Positions 37,061-48,469 of a stretch of 64,000 nt of DNA are shown here, piece by piece. Each line of letters starts with the position of its first letter. Position 1 is the first letter of the stretch. The translations under genes and the position numbers were made by a program. Under the pieces are notes generated by a model. It was not told the DNA's origin. It did not search any database and was given only the letters and a program-made list of their open reading frames with translations. Source of the DNA: Xiphydria camelus (Eukaryota > Arthropoda > Insecta > Hymenoptera > Xiphydriidae); contig OY783196.1 in the NCBI GenBank assembly GCA_963678675.1, forward strand, positions 31,102,827 to 31,166,826. The letters are read 5' to 3'.

Positions 37061-37693
37061 ATGATATCCCGCGTTCTTTTGGCACTCGTCGTGATGGCCT
37101 GCGTCGTACAGCAGATTCATTCTCAAGTACGATACAATTAAAATATTGAAATAAAAAAGGTTCTGCGGATAGAATGGATAACTGTATACCGTTTTCTATC
37201 TATTTTATTTTTCAGATCACACTGTCCAAGGGATGGCAACCCGGAAAGCGAACCACCTTCGAAGAAACCAATTGTTTGGGTAGCGCAAAATCTGCGGTAA
37301 CCACATGTCACATATTGATGGTCAGTGGGGCTTGAGTAATTGTATATAAATTTTGTTTTAATCTATCATTTAAAGAAAATTCAGCTTCTCTTCGAGAGCA
37401 CGCGAATAGAAAACAAATATAAATATTGTGTATCGAGTATATACTCTAATATAACGAGTTGCCTATTTCCGTGTACTCAGCTGCGCCTACGACCAGGCAA
37501 CCTGACATTTCTACTTGTATTCTTCAGTACAATCTAAATATACCGTACACGCTTAAATTGTAGGATAAATGAAATATCTTGTTCTGTGTTACAGAATGAA
37601 CTACGGCAAATGATAGCATGCGAGATAAAAGCTGCCTTACGCTACGTTCCACAGGATGAAGACAATCAGATGCTGTTTACTGGAAATCGATAA
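37061..37693 (+). CDS. AKH/corazonin-related peptide (ACP)-type neuropeptide precursor
   Basis: Three coding exons (37061-37126, 37216-37320, 37595-37693) give an 89-aa precursor. A signal peptide of about 21 residues (MISRVLLALVVMACVVQQIHS) is followed directly by QITLSKGWQP-GKR. This is the adipokinetic hormone superfamily layout: N-terminal Gln (pyroglutamate), Trp at position 8, Gly amide donor and a Lys-Arg cleavage site. The deduced hormone is the decapeptide pQITLSKGWQP-amide. The Thr3, Ser5 and Pro10 pattern resembles ACP (consensus pQVTFSRDW..) more than hymenopteran AKH, and SKGW also recalls corazonin SRGW, but the short precursor argues against corazonin. The associated peptide has three Cys residues (TNCLG, TTCHI, IACEI). 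Leu at position 4, normally aromatic, is unusual. An untranslated 5' exon precedes it. Confidence 0.85.
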
Positions 37694-37803
37694 TTCGAAT
37701 CTGAATACCACTTATGCACTCCACCGATCTTTGCCGAACATCCTCATACATACAATAGACACTATCCCTTTCGATTTCTTCAAATGTATCAACTCTGGAT
37801 GTG

Positions 37804-37809
37804 AATAAA
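37804..37809 (+). terminator. Candidate polyadenylation signal of the neuropeptide gene
   Basis: AATAAA 111 bp after the stop codon, the usual position for a short insect 3' untranslated region. Confidence 0.6.
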
Positions 37810-39600
37810 ACAAATTATACGAGACGTTATTTATACGCGTGCTATGCAAAATTGATTTATAATTTCTTTCGTAACAATAAATAGAATATTAAAAATATAT
37901 TGTTTCTTTCTGCCTCCTCGAGCCATCCGAATTCGCAATTTAAACGCATACTTGGGTTGATGGAAAAAAGTGTGGAGTTCTTACAAATGTCCCTCACCTA
38001 ATGCCGCAGGCCAAGAGACGCCGCAGTTCTCCGAGACTTTAGATTTAGAAACGGGGCTGCGTATAAATCTCGGCAGGAGTGAATGCTAATGGAGACATAA
38101 AACAAGCGGAGACAAACTGGTAAGAGCGTTCGTCGAAACCGCAATATGTTTAGCACCTCTTTTCTGAGAGGGACAATTTCGTAATGGAGCTGATAAATGC
38201 AAACGAATCGAATTTAAGACAGATCGAATTTTATTATACAAATGAGTAAATCCGTTAATTAATAATAATATAAACATGGAGTCATAATTGCTTTATTTAT
38301 CAATTGTCGGGTAGAAAATACTTCGAATATTAGGTTTAGTCGACCCATTCGAATTTCAATTCATAGTCGGTCCATTTTTGAAATTGAAACAAAATCGATA
38401 TCATTCTGAAGGTAAGCGTCCCCCCAATCGATAAATTGTTAATAACAGGAAACTACATTTTCTACGTGGTCTGGCACGGATCTTGTTGCTTCAACCGGCT
38501 TCCGTAAGTTGGCGGCATCGTCACGGTCGCTTCGAACCGATGAAAAGTTCAGTGCAAAGTAAAATTGCGAATAGGGATTCCTTTGTCGAAAAATAAAAAA
38601 ATACCGCGAAGTATTGATTCGCTTCCGCAAATCAAGACGACGAGTTTTAATTGGAGTCATCTTGTACCCGCGTACGCCAGGTAAATGAATGACAGCCATA
38701 AAGATGTCTGTAAATACCTCTGAATTAAGTACATTCCGCTAGATTTAACCTGAACGCTGGAACTCGTCTTTATTATTGAAAGAGTCGTTTCAAAGATAGG
38801 TGTATTTTCCATAAAAATGATTAACAACAATAACGATATTCGCGCAATAAATTCGATAGAGATCATCGTTGACATTTTCATACGGTCGATAAAAATTCAT
38901 GTTCTTTTTTTTTGAGAAAACTACGTGAGCGTGAAGGATCGAACTATAGAAACCGGAAGGCAATCGAGGAACGCCTCGCGCGGGAAATATCGCATAAAGA
39001 AACGAATAGCCGTCTGTATTACAGGAATATAAATGACAAGGAGAATGGATTTTTTTTCGGTATAAAACGATTCGACTGTTCGGCGCACCTGTTTGCCGAA
39101 CGATTGGGAGAATCGCGTCAGAAGTTGCCTTATTATTCAGAACTCCCGCAGTTTTTCATACATCTGCAGGGCCGCCGTAATGTTCGAACATTCATGGCGT
39201 TCCCGTGCCAGCTGTAAAAAATTCATATTAGAGTCGAGGACCCTGCGCGGCCGTCTTACGCCCGCGACCTGATCGCGGGGAAATCATTCCGAGAGTTTTG
39301 CCCTATCGATTTCTCTTCATTTATACGTATCTCGCGAGCTTCCAATTATGGGGAAAAAATAAATATTCCCGTGAATCATTGCTGCGGGATTGTACCATGA
39401 AGATAAATTTAATCATGCTACTGGTTATATGGGCAGTTGTTTGTATATTTTCGATGCGGCCATACGAATGCTCTCGGCGTGTGATTTACGCGACAGTGAC
39501 GATAATTTTTCTAATGTGTTACAATAATGATTCGTTTTATGGATGAGAGCGCGACGTAAACCGTCCAGGTCGAAATACGACGTTGTATATTCTTATAACG
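37810..39600. other. Intergenic, no gene recognised
   Basis: Mixed-composition DNA downstream of the neuropeptide gene. Open frames at 38.4-38.9 kb (minus) and 38.9-39.2 kb (plus) have no recognisable domain or supported exon structure. Confidence 0.45.
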
Positions 39601-39601
39601 A

Positions 39602-39632
39602 TATATATAAAACTTGGAAGGACGCGGTCAGT
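39602..39632 (+). promoter_or_regulatory. Orphan TATA-Inr core promoter
   Basis: TATATATAAAA at about 39602-39612 is followed by GGTCAGTC (TCAGT at 39628-39632), the arthropod initiator consensus, at proper spacing. A plausible first exon follows and ends at CTCGCAG|GTATCT near 39710. It contains an ATG at 39672 that is open to the donor, but I could not find the next exon or a product. Confidence 0.5.
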
Positions 39633-39710
39633 CTCCCACAGGTCGGTCGTTAAAAATCCACCGAAAAACGAATGTTTACTTTCGTGGCGTATCGTCCGCA
39701 TACTCGCAGG

Positions 39711-41200
39711 TATCTACTAGAATTATTTTTGGAGTACCCCTTGATATTTTGTTAAAAAGCGAGATCTCTCGAATCAATCGTTCAACCATCCTATTTTATG
39801 TATTTTTGTTTGCGTTAATTACGAAAAGTGTAATTATCAGGTTGATATGTGAAAAGAAGTACAAGATATCAGCGACTTTATGCGCCAGATTTTTTTTCCT
39901 AAAAAAATCTTCAATATCTCGGTATTCGTTTTCAGCTTTACCAAATAAATTCATGATTTTCAGAATCAGCACAAAAAATATATCGGATAGAGTGGTCGAG
40001 AATTCAATTCCAGAGATCTTGATTTTTACAAAATGTTAAGGGATTAGCAATTGAATTGACTACCACTTCATAGATTCGATAAAAATATTATTCGAATTAA
40101 TTAGGGGAGAATCAGTTGACAACGCTACCTTTTTTTTTTACTAATTTACGATTCTCCCAAAATATCGTCGACGAGTCTTACGTACCGTAGCAGCAGGTCG
40201 AGGGAGACGGCGCAATGTCGCTCAAGATTAGCGTGATCCGAACTTTTGACGAGATCAGAATCAGGGGCAAAACAACGGGTCTACGGATTACGCTAGACGC
40301 GGGTTTAATCCAGCTGGATTCCTATAGCATTAGGTTACCGCTACTTACATATCCTAGATCACAACACGACATAGTTATAGAAATGCTCGATCAATACGTA
40401 TTTAGTAGCGCTTCATCACGGAAATATCATGGCGATCTCTACGGCAAGACATCATTTTGAAATTGTTTCGTTTATCCGATTAGTTGCTCGCGTCGCGCGA
40501 TATGTATGGTCGTACATAGAGTATAGTTACGCGCCCCGCTTATGTTTTATGTACGCAACGATAAACTTCAAAGGCGCGGTCGGTGACATCGACTCAAAGT
40601 TCCATGAATCAGGAGATAGGGAAATTTGGATTGATCGGGTTATCAGGGCCAATAGTCTCTCATAAAGTGGATTCGGATCGTTGAGCGAGCCGCTCGATGG
40701 TGCCCCAACGGGGAGATAACGTATCTCAGCGCGTAAAGCTCTACACCACTGCAGTGGTATCGAGCAGTAACTCTCAAAATTGTGCCCCATTCTCCGACCA
40801 TGAGTTTCGCGTTACGCGGTGGAGAAGATCCTTGGATAAAAATCTCACCGAATCGCAGTTCTTTCGCGCCGAATCAATCGGCAGGGAATTTGACAAAAAC
40901 ACGGGAGATAGATTTCTACATATAAATACGCTTCGATGCAAATTTAATTTCTTTCCGGTGTTAGACACGGATTATTTATCGTTTCTCTCTCGACGGGTCG
41001 CAAAATTTGTAAAGAACTGAACCATGATTTGTAGTAAAGATGCAATTTTCACACTTCAACGAGAATTTGTGATTAAAACAAAATTGCCCGATTTAGACAA
41101 TTTCTATTGTCGACTACGATGGAGTTCGAGAGACACTGGTCCTCCCGCAGGCGTAGGCTTACGCACCCGTACATACGTACCTATACTAGATACGCGTAGA
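39711..41200. other. No gene recognised; transition to CpG-rich DNA
   Basis: An open frame at 40215-40460 (plus) follows a CAGCAG that could act as an acceptor, but the peptide resembles nothing I know. The remainder looks non-coding. Confidence 0.4.
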
Positions 41201-44200
41201 CACTATTGAGCGAACGCGCGCGGAATGCGGTGCACTGGAGGAATCACCGCAGCACGCGACACTCGAGTGCTATAAACATATCGTCGCTCGATCGCGTAAA
41301 TCCCACGCGAATACAGGCAAGCCGAATTGATTAGTATCGGTATATACCGAGACCGAATCACTTCTCAGTTTCCGTTCATTATATACCGATTTGATTTTAC
41401 ACGCACGGGTCGACGTTTCATTCCTGCGGGGGATTATCGAGTTATACGGCGGCTTGTCCGATATGCCTGACCGGTGAATTCGAGGTACACGGATACACGC
41501 GATACTTGTGTACGATAAAAATCTTTTCAGGCAGATAACGATAACACGAGGAGTTCTCGAGAGTTTTAAAAATTATAAAAGTGTGCCGCGCAGGGTAGAG
41601 TCGAGGGAGAAGATAAAAGGGAGGGTTGTAGTAATCCTCGGAGCTTCATTTGCACCACCGCCGACCCCTCTGCCCGTCTCACCCCACTCAACCTTCTTTA
41701 TATTAAGGTTTATATTCAGCATTTCTGCGCCAGATTAAATGTAATGGCGGAGCGCGTGTATGAAGACTATACGCGAACCTCGCTTTACCGCCAGAGCGCG
41801 TAACGAATCGACGCTGAAGTCAAATTAAGGGAAAATTAGTTTCGCGTACTTTGAGCGTGATTTGTACTCGAATTACCGTTACGAGATTCAGAAGTTTGCG
41901 TCGGAGATATAGTCGACTCGTTGGCTTTTCATTATTCTTCCGATAAAAAGGTCCGATAGTCGTGCGTGCAAATTCTGAAGAATAATGGCGAAACAATTTT
42001 ATATATTGGGATCTAATTTTTCTCGGGTTTGACCAATCATCAAGAGGTGAAAAGAATGAAATGATGTTTGGAAATTCAACGTGGTGCAGAATTTCGTTAA
42101 GAATTGAAGTAGATTCGCCCCGCGTGTCATCCGCAGGAAAACCTCGGCTTTTCGGAATGCACCACTCGTATGCAACCCCGCTTACAGTCACCCCCGTCAC
42201 ACCGCATAAATAGCCACAAGCGGAGCAAGTAGGTACGGTCGACACGGTACGGCGGTGGCTAGGGGAGAGAGGCTCGGAATTAAATTAAAAGTATAAGTAA
42301 GGCACTCCTCTTTTTTCCCTGAGATTAAAAAGTAAACGCTTCGCGTAAAAGTTAATAGCCGCGGCAGGGCGAAAAATAAAACTCACCCCGAATGGAAATA
42401 GGTGCGGGTCGCGCTATGCGGGGATTCCGTTATCTGCAGCCTTTCGTTATTTCGCTCAATCCTCGGCATTCTCGGTCGTCCGTGCGAGTGTTAAATATTC
42501 GAAATCAGTCGAGAGGATCTCAACGCCAAATTTTACGCTTCTCCAATTACCCGACGCATCGACTGCGCGACAATATTTTTACTCGCTCCGCGAATTTTCG
42601 AAAATGCTTTACGTGATATTTTACTACAGTATTGATTTTTGTACCAAAAATATGGGGAGTATTTATACATGCGTTTTTTTTCCACGAAAAGCGCAACTAT
42701 TAACCAAGTACACGTGCGCGAGCCTTAGCGCGGCAGAACGTTAGACGCGCTATAAATGTAACGGTATACATATACGCGAAGTACCTACAACGTGGATGCC
42801 TTTAATAGAGCCAGGGGTAATTAATGTTTTACGGCGTCATTAGAGCTCTTAATTAATGTTGCGAGGCGACCGACGGTACACGGCGGCTGCATCGAACGAG
42901 CGAGTCTTTCACCCTTGCTTCTTGCGGTGTGGCAGCGGTGCAAGATGTACTACGGTTGAGGCGTGTCAAGAGTACAACGCCGCGATACGGGCGTCGCGTA
43001 TACGAACTTTAGGTGATATAACACTCGCGGATATACGGATATTTCTGTAGGTTGACCACCAACGTCCCTGTATTGCATGAGCGCGCGTCGCGTGTATACA
43101 ACCTCGCCGCCTCGCAGTACGACTACGAACAGAACCGACGAACGCGACGCTGCAACGGCTTTATAATGGATCCGATTCGATCTGTCATTTATACAGGCCA
43201 CATCGGACGACACGCCTGCATTGCAATTTCATATCTCGCGGCGCAAATCTTTATGTCGTTTGCCACGGTCGATGCGACGCGGCGAAGAGTACGGAGAGAC
43301 GTGTACGTGGAAAATGAAATTGGTCGAACGATGCGCTGTTAAATTTTGTTCGAAGCCGAACGAATATTATATTTTTTAATTATGTTTCGTAAATAAGAAA
43401 CCATTGTTCCTCTCAAATTAATTTACGCGATCAAAGTCCATGCAAATTGTTCTCGATATCCGTCGAAGGAAAAATCCCAATATCGGATTCGATTATTGAT
43501 TTTCCTCCGACGGACCCTCCTTATCACATACATACGTACGTAACTCGGTGTACCCCTGCGGTTTAACGCCAGATTCATCCGAAAGCCCCGCGTTCAACGA
43601 GAGACGAGTGGAGAGGTCGAGGCATGCCCTAGTTACGGGATTATGTTAATGTAATAAGGCATCATATGGCGCGATAATACACGGCCGCTCTGCTCATAGA
43701 CGTTTTGCGCAACGAGGGTATCTCTTCCGCACCGTGTATCTACATACATATAGAACGCGGATAGAGCACAGGGCAACGACAAAACCCGTGGATTAACCAC
43801 TCTCGGCTTTAGTCGGATCAGACAAGCATAGGTAATATCGACTGCCGATGTACCGTCGAATGTAATTCGGACGAGTCGTTTCCCGCGCAACGACCCGGCG
43901 AAAACGTCGACGACGATGCTAACTCTTCGCAAGCAGGGCCGACTCTCGCGAAACAAGATCGTCTACCTCGGCGACTTGTAATTCTCGTTCAATGAGGAGC
44001 CGAGGGGAGAAACTAGGACGAGCGCGCGTATAGAGCACGATGGCATGGCGCCGAAATGGTGCTTCACCATCACCGCTTCGCGCGCAATACCCTCCGCGTT
44101 TCGTATAGGTGGATGAAAACGGCGCGTGACGAGATTGATCGTCCCGGTGCCTCCTCCTCTCCGTCCGCGTCTCCGTCTCTCTCTCTCTCTCCTCCTCCGT

Positions 44201-45322
44201 CTCTGCCGCGCCCTTCGCGATCAAACGAATCGCCTCTTCGGGGGGTGCTTCGCGCAATCTCGTAACCGCGCGCAACGCTCGTAAACGAATTCCCGCTTTT
44301 CTTCGGGCGCTTTTTTCCTCGTGTCGCGAACACGACTCGATCGGGGTATAGGTATACGCGCGGGGAGACCGCGAAACGCGCGTGTCGACGGTATCACGCG
44401 TGATCGCGCGTGCGTCCTGTTTAGGGAGGGACTGCAATTACGAGGGAGGTCTGGCGTTGCGTGTTAAACGGTGTTTTTAACCGTAAACGTGTTAAAATGT
44501 GTCGTTGCGAATATGTCGGTAGCGCGCGGATCGTGCAGTACAGTGAGTGAGAGGGAGAGGAGGACGGAGTGCTGCGCCGTGGAACAGCAAGTGCGAGGTA
44601 AGTGGTCGAGGGCGCACCGAGAGCGGTGGAAGAACCGGGGAGGGGGTGTAGGCACATCGGGGAGGATTGTGAAGGGCACTTAATCGAGGGTTTAACTGCG
44701 GCATCTGGCGAGTCGGTGGGGGTAGAACGGGGGTGCTCTCAGGGGCCGAAGGGGTGGGTGTGCTAAACACGCACTTACAGACTGCGGCCAAGGGGGCATT
44801 AGTATCAATTAGTAGACACGTCGGTTGGGGTCCAAAGAACTCGCTTCTGCACGCGTTTATAACTTTGTCACACGGCTAACGCCGACGCGCGGGTCGACGA
44901 ATTTATAACTGCTACCGCCGGCGAAATTTCGGAGGTGGCACCTGAGTCTCGCGCGCGCGCTACCGGACCGTCGTCGCAACTCGACGAACTTTCGTGCGAA
45001 ATTCGCTGCGACTGCGAAACGGTTAGGACGGACGTCGACCGCCCGGGGGAAGGACGCGATTCGCGCTTAGAGCAAACAAACGTAACATGTAAGAAAGATT
45101 TAGGTATTTTCACCCTGGCTGGCAACAATATTAAGCCGGCTACATTCCCCGTTGATTTATTACCATAAAGTTGGTATTTATAAACGCGCTCGCGCGATAA
45201 AGCTCGGCTAAATCCGGGTTAAAATATAATGTTGATACACTGCCGAGGATATCTTGCTCACTTGTACGCACGACGCGCTACTACCTCATTTGCCGACGCC
45301 CGGCCGCGACACCCACGCGCGA

Positions 45323-45340
45323 GCGCGCGCGCGCGCGCGC
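45323..45340. repeat. (GC)n run
   Basis: Uninterrupted alternating GC of about 18 bp in the CpG-rich block; a potential Z-DNA-forming tract. Confidence 0.8.
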
Positions 45341-45799
45341 ACCGCTTTCTTCTCGTGTGTACGGATACACGCGAGAAGATATAGCGCCGGAGAATGTGCG
45401 AGGCGTGACTCCCGGCTCGGCCGGCGAAAAACAGGGCGAGACGCGATATGGTGTACGGTCGCGCACACCGTCGCGCGCGCGTCAACGTATAATCATCCGC
45501 ATAATATAAACTCGTATCGAATTGATTTATCGCGCGCGTAGTTAACCTATTCGTTCACCGTGTCATTTAAGTCGGATTAACGCGCGGCGACGCGACGAAT
45601 ATATTTTATAACAAGTGAGTTCCCTCAGGGTATCCCAATTCCAAGCGGACGAGAGCTTAAAGTCCGGCATTTTAAATTGGCCCCCGTGTAACGCGGCGGA
45701 TAATGGTAGCGAGGGGACACCCGCGGAAGCGCTCGATCTTATCCTACTCCTCTCGGTAAGCGTGTACGGCTCTCGAGTGGTAAGCGTCCGCCGCTGGCT

Positions 45800-45803
<4 letters not shown>

Positions 45804-45835
<32 letters not shown>
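45804..45835. repeat. (AG)16 microsatellite
   Basis: Perfect 32-bp AG repeat, directly followed by the 47-50-bp minisatellite. Runs like this bind GAGA-type factors in flies; that role here is inference. Confidence 0.9.
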
Positions 45836-45837
<2 letters not shown>

Positions 45838-46015
45838 CGGGGATTTTCCTCACCGGAGCGATTTATTCCGGCGGAGGCTGATCACTGCGGATTTTCCTCA
45901 CTGGAGCGACTTATTCGAGCGGCGGCTGACCAGTGCGGATTTTTCTCACTGGAGCGACGTTCCGCCGGCGGTTGACTATTACGGATTTCTTTCACTCGAG
46001 CCGCGTTCTACCCCG
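45836..46015. repeat. Degenerate minisatellite, about 3.5 units of 46-50 bp
   Basis: Units begin TGCGG.ATTTTCCTCAC.GG, continue with AGCGA and end GGCGG.GGCTGAC. They start near 45836, 45886, 45934 and 45980 and diverge progressively to the right. The GGCTGACCAG just before the AG run (near 45795) looks like the end of a further unit, so the AG tract may have expanded inside the array. Confidence 0.8.
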
Positions 46016-47893
46016 AGGCGAAGGACTATCCTACATGAATCGGTGTACTGTTTAACATGCAACAGCTCCTTCGTATCGATCGGGATGCACGCGAAGTAGG
46101 CCCCTCGCTCTCGCTACTTTTCGCGGTAACGAAGGGCCAATCGGTTCCAGCCTCTCTTGCGGAATAAATTTCGTGGCACGAACAGCCAGCAAGAGTGCTG
46201 TCTCCTTGCGCGACGCCACGTCCGAGTTCGACGTCCAACGGTGAGATGGCGCGAGGGAAAGCGCAGGACGCGAAGTATTCGTACAGTAGTATCGTCGAGG
46301 CGAAGTCTGGCAGAAGCGACGAGGTGTACAGGGCGGTTCCAGTGATGAGTATACCGCCCAAATGCGGAGGGGAGGCGGGGCTTCCCCCCGAGGACCTGCA
46401 TCAACCGACGAGCAACTCTGACTCTTTCTCTCTCACTCTCTCTCTCTCTTCTCTCACTCTTGCCCCCCTACACAATCCGCGATCTCCACCGTGCGCCAAG
46501 CTGAAAGAAGAGCCGGACGACTTTCATTGTGCGTTTAAGCACGTAATTTATGTTCTCCGAGCGGCCCGAGCAGCGGGCTAATTCACGCCGGGCGAGCCTC
46601 CATTATTTTCGTCGATAGAGGCGCTGCGAAAGATCTGCAGCCACTTTGCCGGTATTCATTGGACACCGCGCACCCTTTAAATCTTCCCTCGACACACTGA
46701 TAGGTTTATCATGGGAAGAGCCGATCTAGGAAATACAATTTTCGAGCGATAGCACCCGTTTCGCGCGGTCAGCCCCTGAAACCGCGCAACCCGCCTTACT
46801 CGGGGGTATAGCTCGAGACACACGGTATTCCCAATGATCGACAAGCGGATTCCACGACTACGTATTACTCGGATGACAGATCAGAGTCTAGAAGAGATCT
46901 AAAATTCCCCCGACGTCGTCCCACCGTATACACGCCTAAACGCACCGACGACCTTTCCCCATTATCCCCGCGGTAAATTGCGAACGACGATAAAGCGACC
47001 TTTAATTACGTCAATTCGACCGTAAAGCCGTTCTCCCGCGAGAAGCTTCCGCGAGAGAAAGGAAGAAGGACTCCGCGCTCGAGTTTCGAAGACGCGAACG
47101 TCCAAAGCATCCTCGAAGGGGTTTATGAATTCCCCCTTGCGCCCTTCACCCCGAGAGCCGTGGAAAGTGGCTGGCGGTTCGGCGCGCGCGGGGCGGTATA
47201 GGTATTACTTTATGGGCTCTAAATTAGGTAGTCAAATAATTGTACCAGAGAGCCTACGAGCGGGTTTAACGACGTAATGTATAAGCAGTTAGAGTTGGTG
47301 TTCCGGCGTACAGTAGCGGCGGTATATAACGACGACGACCGGAGAGAGTTTATTGCCTTGGCAGTTGGCAGCAGTGTACCGCGCTCGCTATGCCATTGCG
47401 ATTCTACTAATTACTCTAATTCATTCACGAGCCTCGATCAAACCCACTCGCGGCAGTTACACTCGATTATTCGACGAGGCTCGCTTAAGCCGAGAATCGG
47501 TCGACTTCGCGAGCCGGAAGTCATTGTTTCGATAGCGATATTTCATAGTTCGACTCCCCCGAGTATTTCGTACTACGTATTAAAATAGATGAGTGTTGAC
47601 GAATCAATTCTCTCCCATACGGCGACGCGATATTAGCCTTATCTCCGCGTTTGGACTCAATCACGCGCGTCGATTACTTTGACAGGTAATGATAGAAAAA
47701 AATAGCGCTCATAAATTATAAAGCTACTCTCGTAGATAAACTTACGTGTATACTCGTACGTATGCCTACTTACGGCTGTATATGTATAGTATGCCCACTA
47801 AACGGTCGGCGCCCAAGTAAATATTGACTTTTGCAGCACGAAACTGGTTCGTCGAAACACCTAGGCGCGAAGAGGGTCGGACGTCTTTAATTT

Positions 47894-47918
47894 TCTCTCT
47901 CTCTCTCTCTCTCTCTCC
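47894..47918. repeat. (TC)n microsatellite
   Basis: A perfect TC tract of about 25 bp in the CpG-rich block. Confidence 0.85.
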
Positions 47919-48453
47919 CTCGTTTTTGCTGTTATTATTTCAAAGCGAACCGCACGGCGGTAGGTGAGCGTAAAAAATAGTCCTCGCTCGATATCAACCC
48001 TTATTAATATAAATTACACGGCGATATATCAGGCACAATACGACGCTTCCGTCCCCCTCCCTCTCCTCCCCCCTGCCCCACGTCCCTCGAGCCGCCTCGG
48101 CTACCTTCATAGAAAGTGGAGTGAGTCCCTCCTCCCCTGTTAGCCCCGTCACAACCGACCATATTTAACGCCATTTGCCACATTATTATTACCCGCTTCC
48201 TTCGTAATTTATTGCTAGTCGCAACCCCGACGCGTATCTATGGTGCAGGTACCGCGTTCGAGTCGCTCGATCGTATAATGCGCCTACCCATAAAATCACG
48301 ATGGAATATCGTATATGTAGACGCGCGCGTCGGACGAAATTATTTCTATCGATTTCGGCTTTCCCCGAATTTCCCGGCTGTCGAGGGGTGCTCGAGCAAC
48401 GAAAGCGGAAATCGCACTTTCGAACTTTGCAGCGAATCACCTGCTCGGAAAGA

Positions 48454-48469
48454 GGGGGGGGGGGGGGGG
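48454..48469. repeat. G16 homopolymer
   Basis: Sixteen consecutive G, followed by AGAG. Long G runs are prone to sequencing error and can form quadruplex structures. Confidence 0.85.

Noticed and set aside
36963..37693. Corazonin identity for the neuropeptide gene
   Set aside because: The hormone lacks the corazonin TFQYSRGW pattern, is one residue shorter, and the precursor is far shorter than corazonin precursors.
43919..44437. 172-aa minus-strand open frame
   Set aside because: Strongly Arg/Glu-biased, overlaps another open frame on the opposite strand, and looks like a by-product of CG/GA-rich sequence.
46801..46830. CGGGGGTATAGCTCGAGAC resembling the 5' end of a tRNA
   Set aside because: No anticodon or T arm follows in the next 80 bases.
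47535..47560. TAGTTCGACTCCCCC resembling a tRNA T-loop (B box)
   Set aside because: The bases flanking the loop cannot pair as a T stem, and no A box or acceptor stem is found at the right distance.
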